A stretch of 64,000 nt of DNA from Pyropia yezoensis (Eukaryota; Rhodophyta; Bangiophyceae; Bangiales; Bangiaceae), in assembly GCA_009829735.1 (NCBI GenBank), contig CM020619.1, positions 7,864,375 through 7,928,374 of the forward strand, in the 5' to 3' direction. A model generated the notes under the pieces. That model ran no database searches and had not been told where the DNA came from. It saw only the letters and a program-made list of their open reading frames with translations. The position numbers and the translations under genes are program-made. Shown one piece after another: positions 1-9,898 of the stretch (positions are counted from its first letter, which is position 1; the number at the start of each line of letters is the position of its first letter).

Positions 1-1032
1 GGCGCGACCGGCCACGGGGATGACACCAACCTCAGCCTGCCGCGGGAGGTGGTGTGGGCGCCCCCGCCGGGGTCGGGGGGGGGGGGCGCGACGCCGGCGC
101 GGTCGCCGATTGTGGCGGTCGCGCTCGGCGGCACGCACACTCTCCTCGTGGACGCGGCGGGCGTGCTGTACACGTGTGGCCGGGCGCTGCCGGCGGGCCA
201 CGGCGGCACGGCGGCGGTGCTGTCGCCGACGGCGCTGCCGCTGCCCGCCCCGGCGGGGCGGGCAGTGGTGGCCGTTGCGGCGGGCCGCAACCACTGCCTC
301 GCCGTCGATGACGAGGGCGCCGTCTACGCGTGGGGCGCCGGCTACGACGGCGCCCTCGGGCTGGGCACCAAGGCCGACGCGCGCACGCCGACGCGCGTGC
401 CACTGCCGCCGGCGGCGCCAGGGGGGGGCCCCCCGCCAGTGGTGACTGCCGCCGCGGCGGGGCGGGACTTTTCGCTCCTCCTCACCGCCGCCGGCCGCGT
501 CCTGTCGGCGGGCTGCGACGACAGCGGGCAGCTGGGGGTCGGGCGGGGCCACCCGTCCCGGTACGTGCGGTCGTTTGGGCCGCTGGCGGGGCCCATTGGC
601 ACCGTCACCATCACGGCGGTAGCCGCGGGGGACGGACACGGCCTGGCGCTCGACGCCGACGGGGGGGTGTGGGCGTGGGGCGCCGGCGCCGACGGGTCCC
701 TGGGCGACGGCCAGCGCGGCAGCGACGCGCCGCTGGCGCGCCGCGTCGCGGGCATTGCCGGGCGGGTGGTGGCGGTGGACGCGGGGGGGGGGCACTCGGC
801 GGCGCTCACCGAGGGGGGGGTGCTGTACCTGTGGGGGCGTGGCCGGGACGGGCAGCTGGGGCGGGCGGACAGCGGGCGGGAGGGGGCGGCGGCGGGGGGG
901 GGGGGGGGGGTGGTGCTGGCCAGCGCCGCCGCCTACGCGCTGACGCCCGTACCCCTGACGGGGGTGGGGGAGGTGGCGGCGGTGGCCCTCGGGGGGGACC
1001 ACACGCTCGCGCTGCTCCGGGCAGACGCGTAG
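1..1032 (+). CDS. RCC1-repeat protein (5' partial)
   Basis: The frame is open from the first base of the window, so the gene begins upstream. The visible 343 residues are a run of RCC1 repeats. Successive units carry AAGRNHCLAVDDEGAVYAWG, AAGRDFSLLLTAAGRVLSAG, AAGDGHGLALDADGGVWAWG and DAGGGHSAALTEGGVLYLWG, then a last strand GGDHTLALL. The G.xH.lAL...G.vyaWG pattern is the blade signature of the seven-bladed RCC1 propeller. Such proteins act in Ran nucleotide exchange, ubiquitin ligases or light signalling, but nothing here says which. Poly-Gly insertions, for example around 890-915, sit in loops. The stop TAG is at 1030-1032 and a long G-run follows at once. The family call is firm; the role is unknown. 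Confidence 0.85.
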   Translation, partial: GATGHGDDTNLSLPREVVWAPPPGSGGGGATPARSPIVAVALGGTHTLLVDAAGVLYTCGRALPAGHGGTAAVLSPTALPLPAPAGRAVVAVAAGRNHCLAVDDEGAVYAWGAGYDGALGLGTKADARTPTRVPLPPAAPGGGPPPVVTAAAAGRDFSLLLTAAGRVLSAGCDDSGQLGVGRGHPSRYVRSFGPLAGPIGTVTITAVAAGDGHGLALDADGGVWAWGAGADGSLGDGQRGSDAPLARRVAGIAGRVVAVDAGGGHSAALTEGGVLYLWGRGRDGQLGRADSGREGAAAGGGGGVVLASAAAYALTPVPLTGVGEVAAVALGGDHTLALLRADA

Positions 1033-1649
1033 GGGGGGAGGGGGGGGGGGGGGGGGGAGCGGGGCTGAGCAGGCGACGCCCAGAGGCAGTGGCGCGCGTG
1101 TCAGAGGACGCGTTCCAGCATGAGGCGTGTTGGTCACCTGGTCTGGGAGGGGGCCCCCCCGGTGATGGTGGGCGGCAGTCGCGACCATGTCCATGGGGCG
1201 TCGGCGGCCTACGGTTGGTGTGGGCTGACCAGGTCTCTCTTATTTTTTTCTTTTTTTCTTTTTCGTAATCGGTTGTCCATGGTGGCAGGCGGCGGGCGAC
1301 CCAGCAGCGAGTGGTGAGGAAGGGGGCAGAGATGGAGTCGGGGAGGTCGGGGGGTGGGGGGGGGGGGGGGAAGGCGGGGATGGAGGAACCTGCGGGCCCT
1401 TCGTGAGTGCCCATATCCCCGTTGGGACACGTCCCGCCGCCGCCGCCACTGCCGCCACCACTGCCGCCGGCCGTGCGCAACCGCGGCGATGGCCGCTGGC
1501 CGGCGTGGCCGGATGGGGGCGGCGGCGAACCCGCGGCGCGCGACTGCGTCGCGGCGGCGGCGGTCGACGCCACGGGGGCGGCGGCGGCGGCAGAGACGCA
1601 GCCACGGGGGGCGGAAGCAGAGGGGTGCGGCTGCGGCGCACAGGGCCTT
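1033..1649. other. Convergent 3' intergenic region
   Basis: This lies between two genes that end toward each other. It holds a G-tract at 1031-1058, a T-rich stretch near 1236-1263 and a second G-run near 1355-1372. The reading frames across it are GC-bias artefacts. No gene is seen. Confidence 0.5.
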
Positions 1650-4600
1650 CTATACGCCGCCCCTTCCCTCCCTGTCGCCGCCACCACCTCCACCGCCGCC
1701 ACCGCCGCAGCCTCTGCCGCCGCTTCCGCTGCCGCCGCTGCCGCGGTGGCGCCCCCCCCCCCCTCTCTCCGATGGGAGGACGGCGTCTTTGACCGCGTCC
1801 TGGTCAGGGTCGCCAAATACCGCCGCAACGAGCGCGGTAGCGGCTCCCACCGCCGCCGTAACCGCAGCGTCGGTTGACAGTGGCGGCCGCCGCCGTGGCG
1901 GCCGCCGCCGTGGCGGTGTCGGTGGCGGCGGTGGTGGCGGTGACACGGCCGCGCCGCCGCCGTCGGTCGCCCGCCGCTCAGCACTGCCTGCGGGGGCGGT
2001 GCTGCTGCTGCCACCGCCACCGTCGCCGCCGCGGGGGCCGTGGCCGCCGCCGCCGCTGCGCCCATGGTCGTCGCCGCGGCCGTCGCCGACGTGGGGCGGA
2101 GGGGGCCTCCCGTGGAAGCCACCCTCCTCGTGGACGCCGGCACGGCGCGGCAACGCCCGTGGCGGGCGCGACCCTGCCGCCGCTGCGAGAGCAGCTGCCG
2201 CCGGCGGGTGCCCACGTGGGTAGACGGCCGCCCGCGGGGGCGGCGGCGGCGGTGGCGGCCGCAGACCGGCCGCCGCGGTACCCGCGGGCGGGGCCGCCGG
2301 CTTCCCCCACCGCGGTTGCCCAGCGGGCGCCGCTGCCGCCGTCACCGCCTGACGTGCGCCTCTCCTTCCCGGCCCAATCGACGACCGCAGCGGCGGTGGT
2401 GGCGGCGGCGGCGGCAGTGGCGGGCCCGCCGCGCCGGCACCCGCGGGCGTGTCCGCCCATTCCTGCTCCCACCGCACTCGCCGAGACGGTGGCGGCGGTG
2501 GCGGCAGCTGCGGCGGCGGTGGGGTGGCCCACGCCCCTGTGGCGGCGGGCGGCGGCCCCGCCCGTGGCTGCCTCGGCGGCGGCCGCGGCAGCCGCGGCGC
2601 CGGGCCCGTGGGAGCCGCGGCAGCGGCGGCGGCGGCGGCGACGGTGGTGGTGGTGGTGGTGGGCGCGGCTGCTGCAGCCCCCCCCCACCGCAACTGCCTT
2701 CGGGGAGGGGGCGCTAACGGCGACGACAGTGGCGGCGGCGGCGGCCGCGGGGAGGCCGCCGCTCCCCGCATGGCGGTGGGCGGCGGCGGGGTGGCCGCAA
2801 CTCCCCTGGCGGCGGCCGACGGCGGCCGTGGCCGCCGAGGCGGCGGCCGCGGCAGGAGCGGAGACAGGCCTGCGGGTCGGAAGGCGGCGCCTGTAGGGGG
2901 TGCGGCGGGGGCGGCGGCGGCGGCGGCGACGGCGGCGGCGGGTGTGGCGGCGGGCGCGGCGGGTGCGGCGGTGACGGGCGCTGCGGCGACTCCCGCCGCC
3001 GCCCCCCCCCACCGCACCCGTCGGGCAGGGGGCGGCGGCGGGGTGCCCGCCGCCAACCCCCTGCCGGGGGGGAGACCTGCCCGTGGCCGCCGCGGCGGCG
3101 ACCGTGGAAGCGACGGTGGCACACCCGCGGGGCGGGCGGCGGCGGCAGCGTCTGCGGGGGCAGCAGCGGCGGCGGCGGCGGGCGCGGCGGCTGCCGCCCC
3201 CCCCGACCGCACCCGCCAGGAAGGCGGTGGGGGCGGAGGAGGGGCAGGCCCTGCCCCGCGGGTGGGGAACCCCCCCGCGGGTGCCGCGGGCGGCAGTACC
3301 GCCGGCGGTGGCGGCGGTGCTGCTGCCACCGACAGTGGCGGTGCTGCTGCCACCGGCGGTGACGGTGTCGGTGGCGGTGGCGGTGGCGGTGGCGGTGGCG
3401 GTGGCGGTGGCGGGGGCGGTGGCGGTGGCGGTGGCGGTGGCGGTGGCGGTGGCGGGGGCGGTGGCGGTGGCGGTGGCGGTGACGAAGGGGGCGTTGGGGC
3501 GGCCACGTTCGCGGCCTCAGCGGCGGCGGCCTCGGTGGCCGCAGCGGCGGCGGCCTTGCCCCTACGCCGTGCCGCCGCGGCGGACCCCCCCCCCCGGGGG
3601 GCCGCCAGGATGCGCACGCGAGCGGGCGCCGGGGGTGCCCGCCCCGCGGGGGAGGCGGTGCCCCATGCTGCCCCCGGCGGGGGTGCCCCCCCCGCCGCCG
3701 CAGCGGGGTCACGCAGCAGCGACAGGTGGGCGAGCAGCGCCGCCGCTCGCCCGCTGTCGGCGGTCGCCACCGCCGCCGCGTCGCGGGCGGCGAGCGCCGC
3801 GGGCGCGTCCGAGTCGGTGCCGTCCGAGTCGCCATCCGAGTCGATGGACCGCCACCGCCGCCGGTGGGGCGCCGCCGCCGCGGCGCTGCCGCCGCCGGCC
3901 ACCGCACTGGCCGCCGCCGCCGCAGCCGCCGCTGCCGCCGCCGCTGCTGCCCCTCCCGCGTTGCGCCGCCTGCGGCGGCCGCCGCGCCCCCCCCTCTGTG
4001 GGGTCCCCGCGCCTACCCCCCCCGCCGCGGCGTCGGCGGGCGCCCTGTCCCCCGGGGAGCGACGGAGCATCAGCTCCTCGACGGTGCCCGCCACGACCAA
4101 CCGCTCCACCGCAATGACCGGCGCGGAGGCGCCCATCCGAAACGCCCGCGCAATGACCTGCAGCTCCACCGACGCATCCCAGATGGGCTCGAGCAGGAAG
4201 ACCGTCGACGCAACGCCCAGGTCGTGGCCAGTCGCCGCTTCGGCACCCAGCAGCAGGACCGTCGTTTCGGGGTCCTCGCGGAAGCGGGCGACCAGGTCTG
4301 CCCGGGACTGGGTGTCCACCTCGTACTTGTTGGAGAAGAGGCCCACAAAGCGAAAGGAGAGGCCGCTGCCACCCGGCGCGGCGGCCGCCGCGGCGTGACG
4401 TTTGAGGAGGTCGGCAAAGAAGAAGAGTTGGTCGGCAAAGCCGCTGTGGATGATGACCTTTTGGCCCGCCCAGTCGCGCACCGCCCGGCCGTTTGGGTTG
4501 GTGCGGGTGGTGGCGTGGATCTCGTCCAGCCGCCGGAGGAGGTACCGCGCTTTTGCCGACACCGTCCGCGCCCAGTCGTCGGCCCACTCGTCCTGCAGGT

Positions 4601-7600
4601 AGGCCACCTGCGCTTCAATAAACTGTTCGGGCACGCCCGCAGAGTCCAGGACGTACGCGCGGTGGCATACGGGGCAGCACGCCCGGGAGGAGCCCGTGCA
4701 GTCGGTGCACAGAATGTGCGCGCAGGGGGTGACCAGAGGGAGCACCACCCGGCGGGCGCACCCGTCACAGGCGCCCCCGTCCCGTACCGCGCGGAGGATG
4801 GTGGCCAGCCGGCGGGACGCCACCCAGTTGCCCACACGTTCCGTGTCGACGGCGGGGGGAGGGGCGGCGGCGGCGCCGCCACCGCCACCGCCGCCGGCCC
4901 CCGCAGCGACTGACCTCCCGGCGGTAGGGGCGGCGGCCATGGCGGCAAGCCCAAAGTCCCCCGGCCCCGCCGCGGGCACGAACGTCAGGTCCCCCGCCGA
5001 CACCTGTGGGTGGATGCCCCACCGCACCAGCGACTGGAGGAGGTCCACCACGTCCGCGTCGGTGGTGCGGAGACTGACGTGCCCCGCGATGCAGCACGCC
5101 TGCCGCAGGTTGGTGACGAGCGATCGCGCCAGGTCCCCGTTGACCGGGTTGAGCAGCGACTCGGGGTGCCGCCGGTCGTACCAGTCGGCGTTGAGGAGGT
5201 TGCGGGCGGCCACCTCGACAAGCGGGTTGTACGCCGCCACCGTCTCGGCCGTCGGCGCAAGGCGGATGGTGCGGATGTCGCATCGCGGGAGGCACTGCAG
5301 GTCCGCTTTGGGCGTCCGCACCACCCACCGGTTGGCCAGCCGCGCCAGCCGCCGCCGCGCCAAGCTGTCAACGGCAGAGAGACCGGCGGTGAGGCCCGCT
5401 GTATACGCGGACCGGCTGTCCCCATAGGGGGGGATGCCCAGGAAAGAGACGAGCGGCTCCAGCGCCTGTGCCGACGCGGTGGGCGCCGCCGGCGCGGGCG
5501 TGCCCGTCATAATCCACCGGCGGTCCACGGCGAGGGTGGCCAGGGACAGCTTGAGGGCGGTGAGGTCGTACGCGTCCCCGAGGACGTGGCCCTCGTCGGC
5601 AATCAGCCGCGCCCAGTGGACGCGCGCAAAGTAGTGGCGCGCCGCGGCCAGGGCGTCGTACTCGGCCGTGATGTGCTCCATGGTCGTCAAGACAATGTCG
5701 TACGTAGACAACGCCGCCGCAGAGGGGCGGACGTACTCACCGGCCGCCCCCCCCCCGCCCGCGGCCGTCTCGGCTTCGCTGCTGTCCACCACAGCCACGC
5801 GCAGCCCCCCGCCCCCGCCCGTCGCCAGCTGAATCTGGTGTACCCAGTGCTCAATGAGGCCCGACGGGACGACCACGAGAGTGGCGGCCGACAGGTAGCG
5901 GCGCTCGCGGTGGCCGACGGCAGTCCCTGCCGGGAGCCGGTAAATGGCAATGGAATTGGGGGCCAGCTGGTACCGCCGGACGGCACGCTTCCCCGTCATG
6001 AGCACCACCGGGGGGAAAGCCACGCGCGGGGAACGCCGCCGCCGCTTGTGCCCGCTGCTGTCCGTGCCAGCGCTGGGGGACGGTGTCAGAGCCGCCGCCG
6101 ACGGCGCTGTCGACACCGCAGACGTGCCGCCTTGGGCGACAACAGGCGCCGCTTCTGCGGCCCGGACTGCTGCTGCTTCCGCAGCGGCGGCCTTTTCCTT
6201 GGCCTCAGCCGCCGCCTTGGCCGCCGCATCTGCCGCCGCCGCATCAAACGCGGATGCCGCCGCGACCGCCGCGGTCGACCCGAAACGCCACCGCAACGAC
6301 GGCAGGGGCGGGCCCGCTGCCGCATTCCCAGCTGCACCCCCACCCCCACCCCCACTGCCAGGCTCACCACCTTCCTCCCCCTCCCCGCCTCTCCCGGCGC
6401 TCCCCGCCCGCCCCCCCCCGGGCGGAACGAAGCGGGTGGCGTCCGCGCCTGCCGGCGGCAGCTCGTACGCCAGCGACGGGTGGGACGCGAGCCACGGCGG
6501 GTCGGGGGCCACGTGCACCACCGCCGCCGGGCGGTCGCCTATCCAGGCGGCCGCCGCGGCGGCGGTCACATCGTCGGCCGTCGCCGCGCGGTCAGCGTCG
6601 GCGGCGGCAGCCGCGGCGGCGGGGGAGAGGGCGGTGACCGTCGACACCCCGCGGGGGGGGCACGCGTACACGCCCCGCGTTTTGAGGATGAGCGCAATGG
6701 CTGTGACGGTCTTGCCGAGGCCGGGCTCGTCGGCAAAGATGCCCCCCCGGCAGGTGGGGGGGAGCGTGGGGGGTGGGGGGGGCGCCGCTGCCGCCACCGC
6801 CGCCGCCGCCGCCACCGCCACTGCCGGCGCGCCAGCCGCATCTGCCGCGTTCTGCGCGCCCGCCGCTGCCGCCCACCGGCCGTCGCCGCTGCTACGACCA
6901 TTCCCGGCGGGCGTGCCAACGCCCTCGAGATAGACCGCTCCGCTGACCGTGTCGACGGCCACGGTGACCGGAAGGGCGCCCCCCTGTCTCCCCCCCTCCT
7001 CCACACCCAGCAACAACTGCGCGCCCACCCCCGTCTCGAGGTGCGGGTGTGGCTCCCGCTGCCGCGACGCGCACGCCCCCTCCTGGGCTACCATCCGCGC
7101 CAGCGCCGCCCGCTGGTGGCGGTACAGGTTGAGCGTCAGGCCTGGGGAGACAGCAGCGGCAGCGGCGGCCACACGGGTGCACGTTGCCGCCAGCACCCGC
7201 AGGTCCGCGGCGGTGCGCACGCGGAGGAGCACCGCCCACAGCAGGTCGTCGGGGAGGGCGAGCAGCGGGAATACGCCACCGGAAAAGGGGCGTGGAATGG
7301 GGATGGACGCCGCGGAGGCCGCCGCCCGGTCACCCCCGCGGCCGCCGGCCATGGCCTCGAGGCCTGCCGCCGCAGACGGCACGTCGGCCACCACCGCCGC
7401 GAGCGCAAAACGGGGGCGCCGGCGCGTCATCGCCGCGGGGCCACACTCGACGCAGCCCGCCACGCCGCACGCGCCGCGGTCCGCAGCGGGGCCACCGCTG
7501 GCGACGGCGGTGGCGGCGGCAGCGGCGGCGCCCACACCCGCGCCCCCCGCCAGAGGCTTAACGCCCCCCCCGCCATCGACCGGCGACCGCATGGCGGTGG

Positions 7601-8594
7601 CCAGAACCAGGTGGCGAAAGACAGCGAGCGAGGCGGGCCCACGCAGGGAGGACAGCTCGGCCAGCGGCACACGAAGCGTTACCCGCACAAACACGGGCGG
7701 GCCAGCGGCCTGCTGCTTTCGACCGCGAAGGGGGGTGCGGCCGCCCGCAGGGGATGCCGCTGCGCCCGCCGTCCCCGCCGCCGCGACAGCCGTCGCCGCC
7801 GCCGTTGCCGCCGTCGTCCCAGTCGCCGCCGCCGCCGCTGCCTTGGCAGGCGCAGCGGCAGACGCCACTGAGACGGGACCCCCTCCCACCTCCCCACCCC
7901 CCGCGACAGAGGCGACTGGCGGGTCCACACGGGTCGCGCCCGCCGTGCCGCCGCCGCCGCCGCCGCCAGCCCCTCCTCCCTTTTCCCTTCCCCCAATGAC
8001 GCGGGCGTGGACGTACTTGCGGAGCGTCCGGAGGGCGACGAGGAGCGCCTGCACGGGCGGGAGCGCCACGGGGGTGCCACCCGCCAGGGCGGCGGCCGCC
8101 CACGTCGCGAGTGGGCGTGGGGAGCGTCCCGGAGGGGCGGACAACAGTACCAGGGGAAGGGGGCCAAACTCCAGCACCTCGCCGGGCGGCAGCGGGGGCG
8201 GGGGCGCAGCGGCAGGTGCGCCCGCCGTGCTGGCCGCCGGCGCCCCCGGAGGGTCAAACCCTTCAGGGGGCGGCGGGAACCCCACGTCGGTCATGGCGAC
8301 AGGGGCGGCGACGACGGCGTCGCCGCCACCCACCGCGGTGGAGCCCCCGGCCGGCACCGACGGGGAGGCCGGGGCGTCGACGCCGGCAGAGGACGGCGAC
8401 GGCGCCGCGTCGGTCATGGCAACAGGGGCGGGGACGGCTGGGTCGTCGAACACCATGGTAGAGCCCCCAGCTGTGACCAGGGGGCAGCCCGGGGCGTCGA
8501 CGCCGTCAGAGGATGGCGGCGCTGCCGCGTCCGTCATGGCACAAGCCGCAGGGGGGGCCGCGTTGCCGCTCCCCATGGCGGGCCCCCCAGCCAA
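1650..8594 (-). CDS. F-box / SNF2 helicase / RING-finger protein
   Basis: One uninterrupted frame of 2314 residues. Order of domains: three Pro/Ala-rich repeats (about 1-110); an F-box-like helix LALPDDLLWAVLLRV (about 445); SNF2 ATPase with Walker A FADEPGLGKT (about 618), motif II LIADEGHVLG (about 998) and RWIMTGTPAP; a RING finger with C..C...C.H..C..C...C..C spacing (about 1268-1305); then the helicase C-terminal half with KVIIHSGF, LLLGAEAATGHDLG and QVIARAFRMG (about 1380-1490). F-box + SNF2 + RING in one chain is the arrangement of Arabidopsis At3g54460, related to the RAD5/HLTF/SHPRH group. Such proteins are expected to be nuclear, linking chromatin remodelling or DNA repair with ubiquitination. 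The last 800 residues are low-complexity Ala/Pro/Gly including a long poly-Pro run. The frame stays open there, but the true C-terminus could be nearer 4000 if there is an unseen intron. The start is the first ATG of the frame. Confidence 0.82.
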   Translation of the reverse strand: MAGGPAMGSGNAAPPAACAMTDAAAPPSSDGVDAPGCPLVTAGGSTMVFDDPAVPAPVAMTDAAPSPSSAGVDAPASPSVPAGGSTAVGGGDAVVAAPVAMTDVGFPPPPEGFDPPGAPAASTAGAPAAAPPPPLPPGEVLEFGPLPLVLLSAPPGRSPRPLATWAAAALAGGTPVALPPVQALLVALRTLRKYVHARVIGGREKGGGAGGGGGGGTAGATRVDPPVASVAGGGEVGGGPVSVASAAAPAKAAAAAATGTTAATAAATAVAAAGTAGAAASPAGGRTPLRGRKQQAAGPPVFVRVTLRVPLAELSSLRGPASLAVFRHLVLATAMRSPVDGGGGVKPLAGGAGVGAAAAAATAVASGGPAADRGACGVAGCVECGPAAMTRRRPRFALAAVVADVPSAAAGLEAMAGGRGGDRAAASAASIPIPRPFSGGVFPLLALPDDLLWAVLLRVRTAADLRVLAATCTRVAAAAAAVSPGLTLNLYRHQRAALARMVAQEGACASRQREPHPHLETGVGAQLLLGVEEGGRQGGALPVTVAVDTVSGAVYLEGVGTPAGNGRSSGDGRWAAAAGAQNAADAAGAPAVAVAAAAAVAAAAPPPPPTLPPTCRGGIFADEPGLGKTVTAIALILKTRGVYACPPRGVSTVTALSPAAAAAAADADRAATADDVTAAAAAAWIGDRPAAVVHVAPDPPWLASHPSLAYELPPAGADATRFVPPGGGRAGSAGRGGEGEEGGEPGSGGGGGGAAGNAAAGPPLPSLRWRFGSTAAVAAASAFDAAAADAAAKAAAEAKEKAAAAEAAAVRAAEAAPVVAQGGTSAVSTAPSAAALTPSPSAGTDSSGHKRRRRSPRVAFPPVVLMTGKRAVRRYQLAPNSIAIYRLPAGTAVGHRERRYLSAATLVVVPSGLIEHWVHQIQLATGGGGGLRVAVVDSSEAETAAGGGGAAGEYVRPSAAALSTYDIVLTTMEHITAEYDALAAARHYFARVHWARLIADEGHVLGDAYDLTALKLSLATLAVDRRWIMTGTPAPAAPTASAQALEPLVSFLGIPPYGDSRSAYTAGLTAGLSAVDSLARRRLARLANRWVVRTPKADLQCLPRCDIRTIRLAPTAETVAAYNPLVEVAARNLLNADWYDRRHPESLLNPVNGDLARSLVTNLRQACCIAGHVSLRTTDADVVDLLQSLVRWGIHPQVSAGDLTFVPAAGPGDFGLAAMAAAPTAGRSVAAGAGGGGGGGAAAAPPPAVDTERVGNWVASRRLATILRAVRDGGACDGCARRVVLPLVTPCAHILCTDCTGSSRACCPVCHRAYVLDSAGVPEQFIEAQVAYLQDEWADDWARTVSAKARYLLRRLDEIHATTRTNPNGRAVRDWAGQKVIIHSGFADQLFFFADLLKRHAAAAAAPGGSGLSFRFVGLFSNKYEVDTQSRADLVARFREDPETTVLLLGAEAATGHDLGVASTVFLLEPIWDASVELQVIARAFRMGASAPVIAVERLVVAGTVEELMLRRSPGDRAPADAAAGGVGAGTPQRGGRGGRRRRRNAGGAAAAAAAAAAAAAASAVAGGGSAAAAAPHRRRWRSIDSDGDSDGTDSDAPAALAARDAAAVATADSGRAAALLAHLSLLRDPAAAAGGAPPPGAAWGTASPAGRAPPAPARVRILAAPRGGGSAAAARRRGKAAAAAATEAAAAEAANVAAPTPPSSPPPPPPPPPPPPPPPPPPPPPPPPPPPPPPPPPPPPPTPSPPVAAAPPLSVAAAPPPPPAVLPPAAPAGGFPTRGAGPAPPPPPPPSWRVRSGGAAAAAPAAAAAAAPADAAAAARPAGVPPSLPRSPPRRPRAGLPPGRGLAAGTPPPPPARRVRWGGAAAGVAAAPVTAAPAAPAATPAAAVAAAAAAPAAPPTGAAFRPAGLSPLLPRPPPRRPRPPSAAARGVAATPPPPTAMRGAAASPRPPPPPLSSPLAPPPRRQLRWGGAAAAAPTTTTTTVAAAAAAAAAPTGPAPRLPRPPPRQPRAGPPPAATGAWATPPPPQLPPPPPPSRRVRWEQEWADTPAGAGAAGPPLPPPPPPPPLRSSIGPGRRGARQAVTAAAAPAGQPRWGKPAAPPAGTAAAGLRPPPPPPPPRAAVYPRGHPPAAAALAAAAGSRPPRALPRRAGVHEEGGFHGRPPPPHVGDGRGDDHGRSGGGGHGPRGGDGGGGSSSTAPAGSAERRATDGGGAAVSPPPPPPPTPPRRRPPRRRPPLSTDAAVTAAVGAATALVAAVFGDPDQDAVKDAVLPSERGGGGRHRGSGGSGSGGRGCGGGGGGGGGGDREGRGGV
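3363..3480. repeat. (GGCGGT)n microsatellite
   Basis: A hexanucleotide array of about 20 units with occasional GGCGGG variants. Read on the minus strand it gives the poly-proline run in the C-terminal tail of the F-box/SNF2/RING protein. It is likely to vary in length between strains. Confidence 0.9.
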
Positions 8595-9898
8595 AGAGGG
8601 TGCAGCCGCGGCGCAGCAGCGTCGGCGGATAAAGGCCAGGGAACATGAGAAGGAAGCGGGAGGGTGAGCGACGGCGCTGCGACCGGTCTGCCAGTGTGGC
8701 GACGCTGGACCGCAAACGCAGACTCTATCCGCTGCACCTTAGACGAGGCAGGACAAGACCTCTCTCTGCAGAGAGCAGCCGACACGCCCTGGGTTCGCTC
8801 CTCCGTGGTAAACTTTCACACGTTGCTGTCTTTGACGCACTTTTCTCGCTCATTTTCATTTATCGTCCACCAAAGTTTCTGCCACTACGGCACCACTTGC
8901 CTCAACGAACTGTACTTCATACGAACTTGTTATTGGTTGGCTGTGGACGGCCAGCGCCGTTTGGCCTCGGGGCAGCCCCGCCACCCAAGCTTGAGTGCCT
9001 CACAAAGCGCCGCTCCTTCTCAGCCACCAGTCTCCCCGCGCGATTAGTCACTGCGGGATACGATTGGCTGCGTCAGGGGCCTTCATTGGGTCCCGCCCCA
9101 TCCAGATCCGACTGCCACCCATTCGAGCACGTCACAGAGCGCACCGCCAGAGAATGCCGCACGTGCCCGTCCCGAGGGACCCCACTGCGTGAGCCTCCTC
9201 TGCGGGGCCACAGGCGCCTAGAGGCGTCCCCGTCAGCAGGTACCTCGCCGCCCGGCCGTCTCCTCTTTTTTTTTCTTCCTCGGCCACCCTTCCAGCGCTC
9301 TCTTTATTGAGGCTCTGTGTTTACCCCTCGCCGCGACGTGTTCTCCCCCCTACGCCCCCTCCTGCGCCTCGTCGCAGCTCGTCGGCCACTGCGGTTTCGA
9401 GGTCGCGCGACCAACGGCCAGCGACAGACGGCGCCGGCAGTCATCTCGGCGCCCATCTCCGCTGCGGATTCTTGGCCAACTACGCCGTTACATCCCCTCC
9501 CTGGCCACGGTCCTCGCCGCGGCTATTGACGTGGCGTCCCTCCCCCCCTCCCCCCCCCCCGCAAACGGGCTCTCTATTGACGCTTTTTCCATCCGCGGCT
9601 GCGGAGTGGTGGTGTCCCTGCCGACGTTGGGCGGCCGACATCCGAGGATCGATTGGAAGGATCCAGTGTTCCTCCTGACGCGTGTGGGCGCCTGCGCGGG
9701 GAGAGTTGCATCTCCGAGGGGCGTGCCGCAGCACGCACTGAGCGTGCTGCACGAGCGTGGCCGGCGTGTGAGTGCGCGTGCCCCCCCCCCCCCCCCCCCC
9801 CCCAATCTCTCTCTGGCGCCATCCCCCGCGTCGAGCACGCCAGGGACGCTTCTCCGGGGTAGACCCCTTGGCGCGAGGAGTACATAAAGGGCAGCAGG
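8595..9898. promoter_or_regulatory. Divergent intergenic region with C23 tract
   Basis: This separates two genes transcribed away from each other (F-box/SNF2/RING to the left, glycerate kinase to the right), so it must carry both promoters. It holds a T-run near 9265-9275 and a run of 23 C at 9781-9803, about 95 bp before the glycerate kinase ATG. A TATA-like catAAAGG lies at 9883-9890, close to that start. No gene is seen in it. Confidence 0.5.

Noticed and set aside
806-2215. 469-codon minus-strand frame.
   Set aside because: Overlaps the ends of two better-supported genes and reads as Pro/Ala/Arg strings.
2449-4398. 649-codon plus-strand frame, Gly/Ala-rich.
   Set aside because: It is the shadow of the C-terminal tail of the F-box/SNF2/RING gene; no domain and composed of repeated GGC/GCG codons.
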